A stretch of DNA of 14,007 nucleotides from Lachnospiraceae bacterium UBA7481 (lineage in GTDB: Bacteria; Bacillota; Clostridia; Lachnospirales; Lachnospiraceae), in the NCBI GenBank assembly GCA_002478505.1, contig DLOP01000029.1:1-14007 (forward strand). The letters are read 5' to 3'. The number at the start of each line of letters is the position of its first letter. The stretch's first letter is position 1. Below the pieces are notes generated by a model. It was not told the origin of the DNA, searched no databases, and worked only from the letters and a program-made list of their open reading frames with translations. Both the position numbers and the translations under genes were made by a program. Of this stretch, positions 13,949 through 14,007 are shown piece after piece.

Positions 13949-14007
13949 AAGGGAAAAAAGAACTATGAGGTTTACATAACCTGCAATTCGCTTATGCATA
14001 CTCCAAA

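Noticed and set aside
13968..13982. AGGTT/AACCT stem after thyA as a terminator
   Set aside because: The stem is only five base pairs and no T-run follows before the window ends.
13205..13999. Long 264-residue open frame on the minus strand across the thymidylate synthase gene
   Set aside because: It is antisense to an unmistakable thyA, shows no domain or motif, and is rich in His/Ile/Leu as expected for the complement of this codon usage.
1..14007. CRISPR array, insertion sequence, toxin-antitoxin pair, tRNA or phage genes
   Set aside because: No spaced direct repeats, transposase motifs, terminal inverted repeats, cloverleaf sequence or phage proteins were seen on either strand; nearly all the sequence is explained by housekeeping genes.

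Overview
This window looks like an ordinary, well-packed chromosomal stretch from an anaerobic Gram-positive Clostridia bacterium, most likely a Lachnospiraceae relative. That placement is an inference from protein style: the YqeG-AroE neighbourhood, the DAK-phosphatase-like small protein, a class A PBP with a cysteine-rich tail, and a Bacillus-type ThyA. Purine-rich Shine-Dalgarno sites and moderate base composition agree with it. I see no mobile element, prophage, CRISPR array, tRNA or rRNA.

Left part (1-3041, + strand): the 3' end of a peptide/nickel-type ABC importer operon. It holds a 5'-truncated DppB/OppB-type permease, a DppC/OppC-type permease and two ATPases (DppD and DppF types). 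The solute-binding protein that would reveal the substrate is not in the window.

Next (3068-5636, + strand): a YqeG-family HAD phosphatase followed by three shikimate-pathway enzymes. AroQ makes 3-dehydroshikimate, AroE reduces it to shikimate and AroK phosphorylates it. yqeG and aroE overlap by ATGA; aroQ has its own extended -10 promoter. A short gene (5684-5935) resembling one domain of the fatty-acid kinase FakA follows, then a soluble DPM1-like family 2 glycosyltransferase (5996-6718).

A good consensus promoter (6736-6764) starts a separate two-gene unit: a cytoplasmic double zinc-ribbon protein and a membrane-anchored SH3b protein. It closes with a strong bidirectional terminator (7831-7866), which also serves the convergent gene for a bifunctional class A penicillin-binding protein (7892-10552, - strand).

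An AT-rich divergent intergenic region (10553-10831) containing a perfect palindrome separates the PBP gene from the right part (+ strand): a YigZ/IMPACT-family protein, an MgtE magnesium channel/transporter and a thymidylate synthase of the B. subtilis ThyA/phage lineage.

No clearly new multi-gene system was found. The points most worth a second look are the stand-alone FakA-like domain, the zinc-ribbon/SH3b unit, the cysteine-rich PBP tail, the AroE insertion, and several small non-coding structures.
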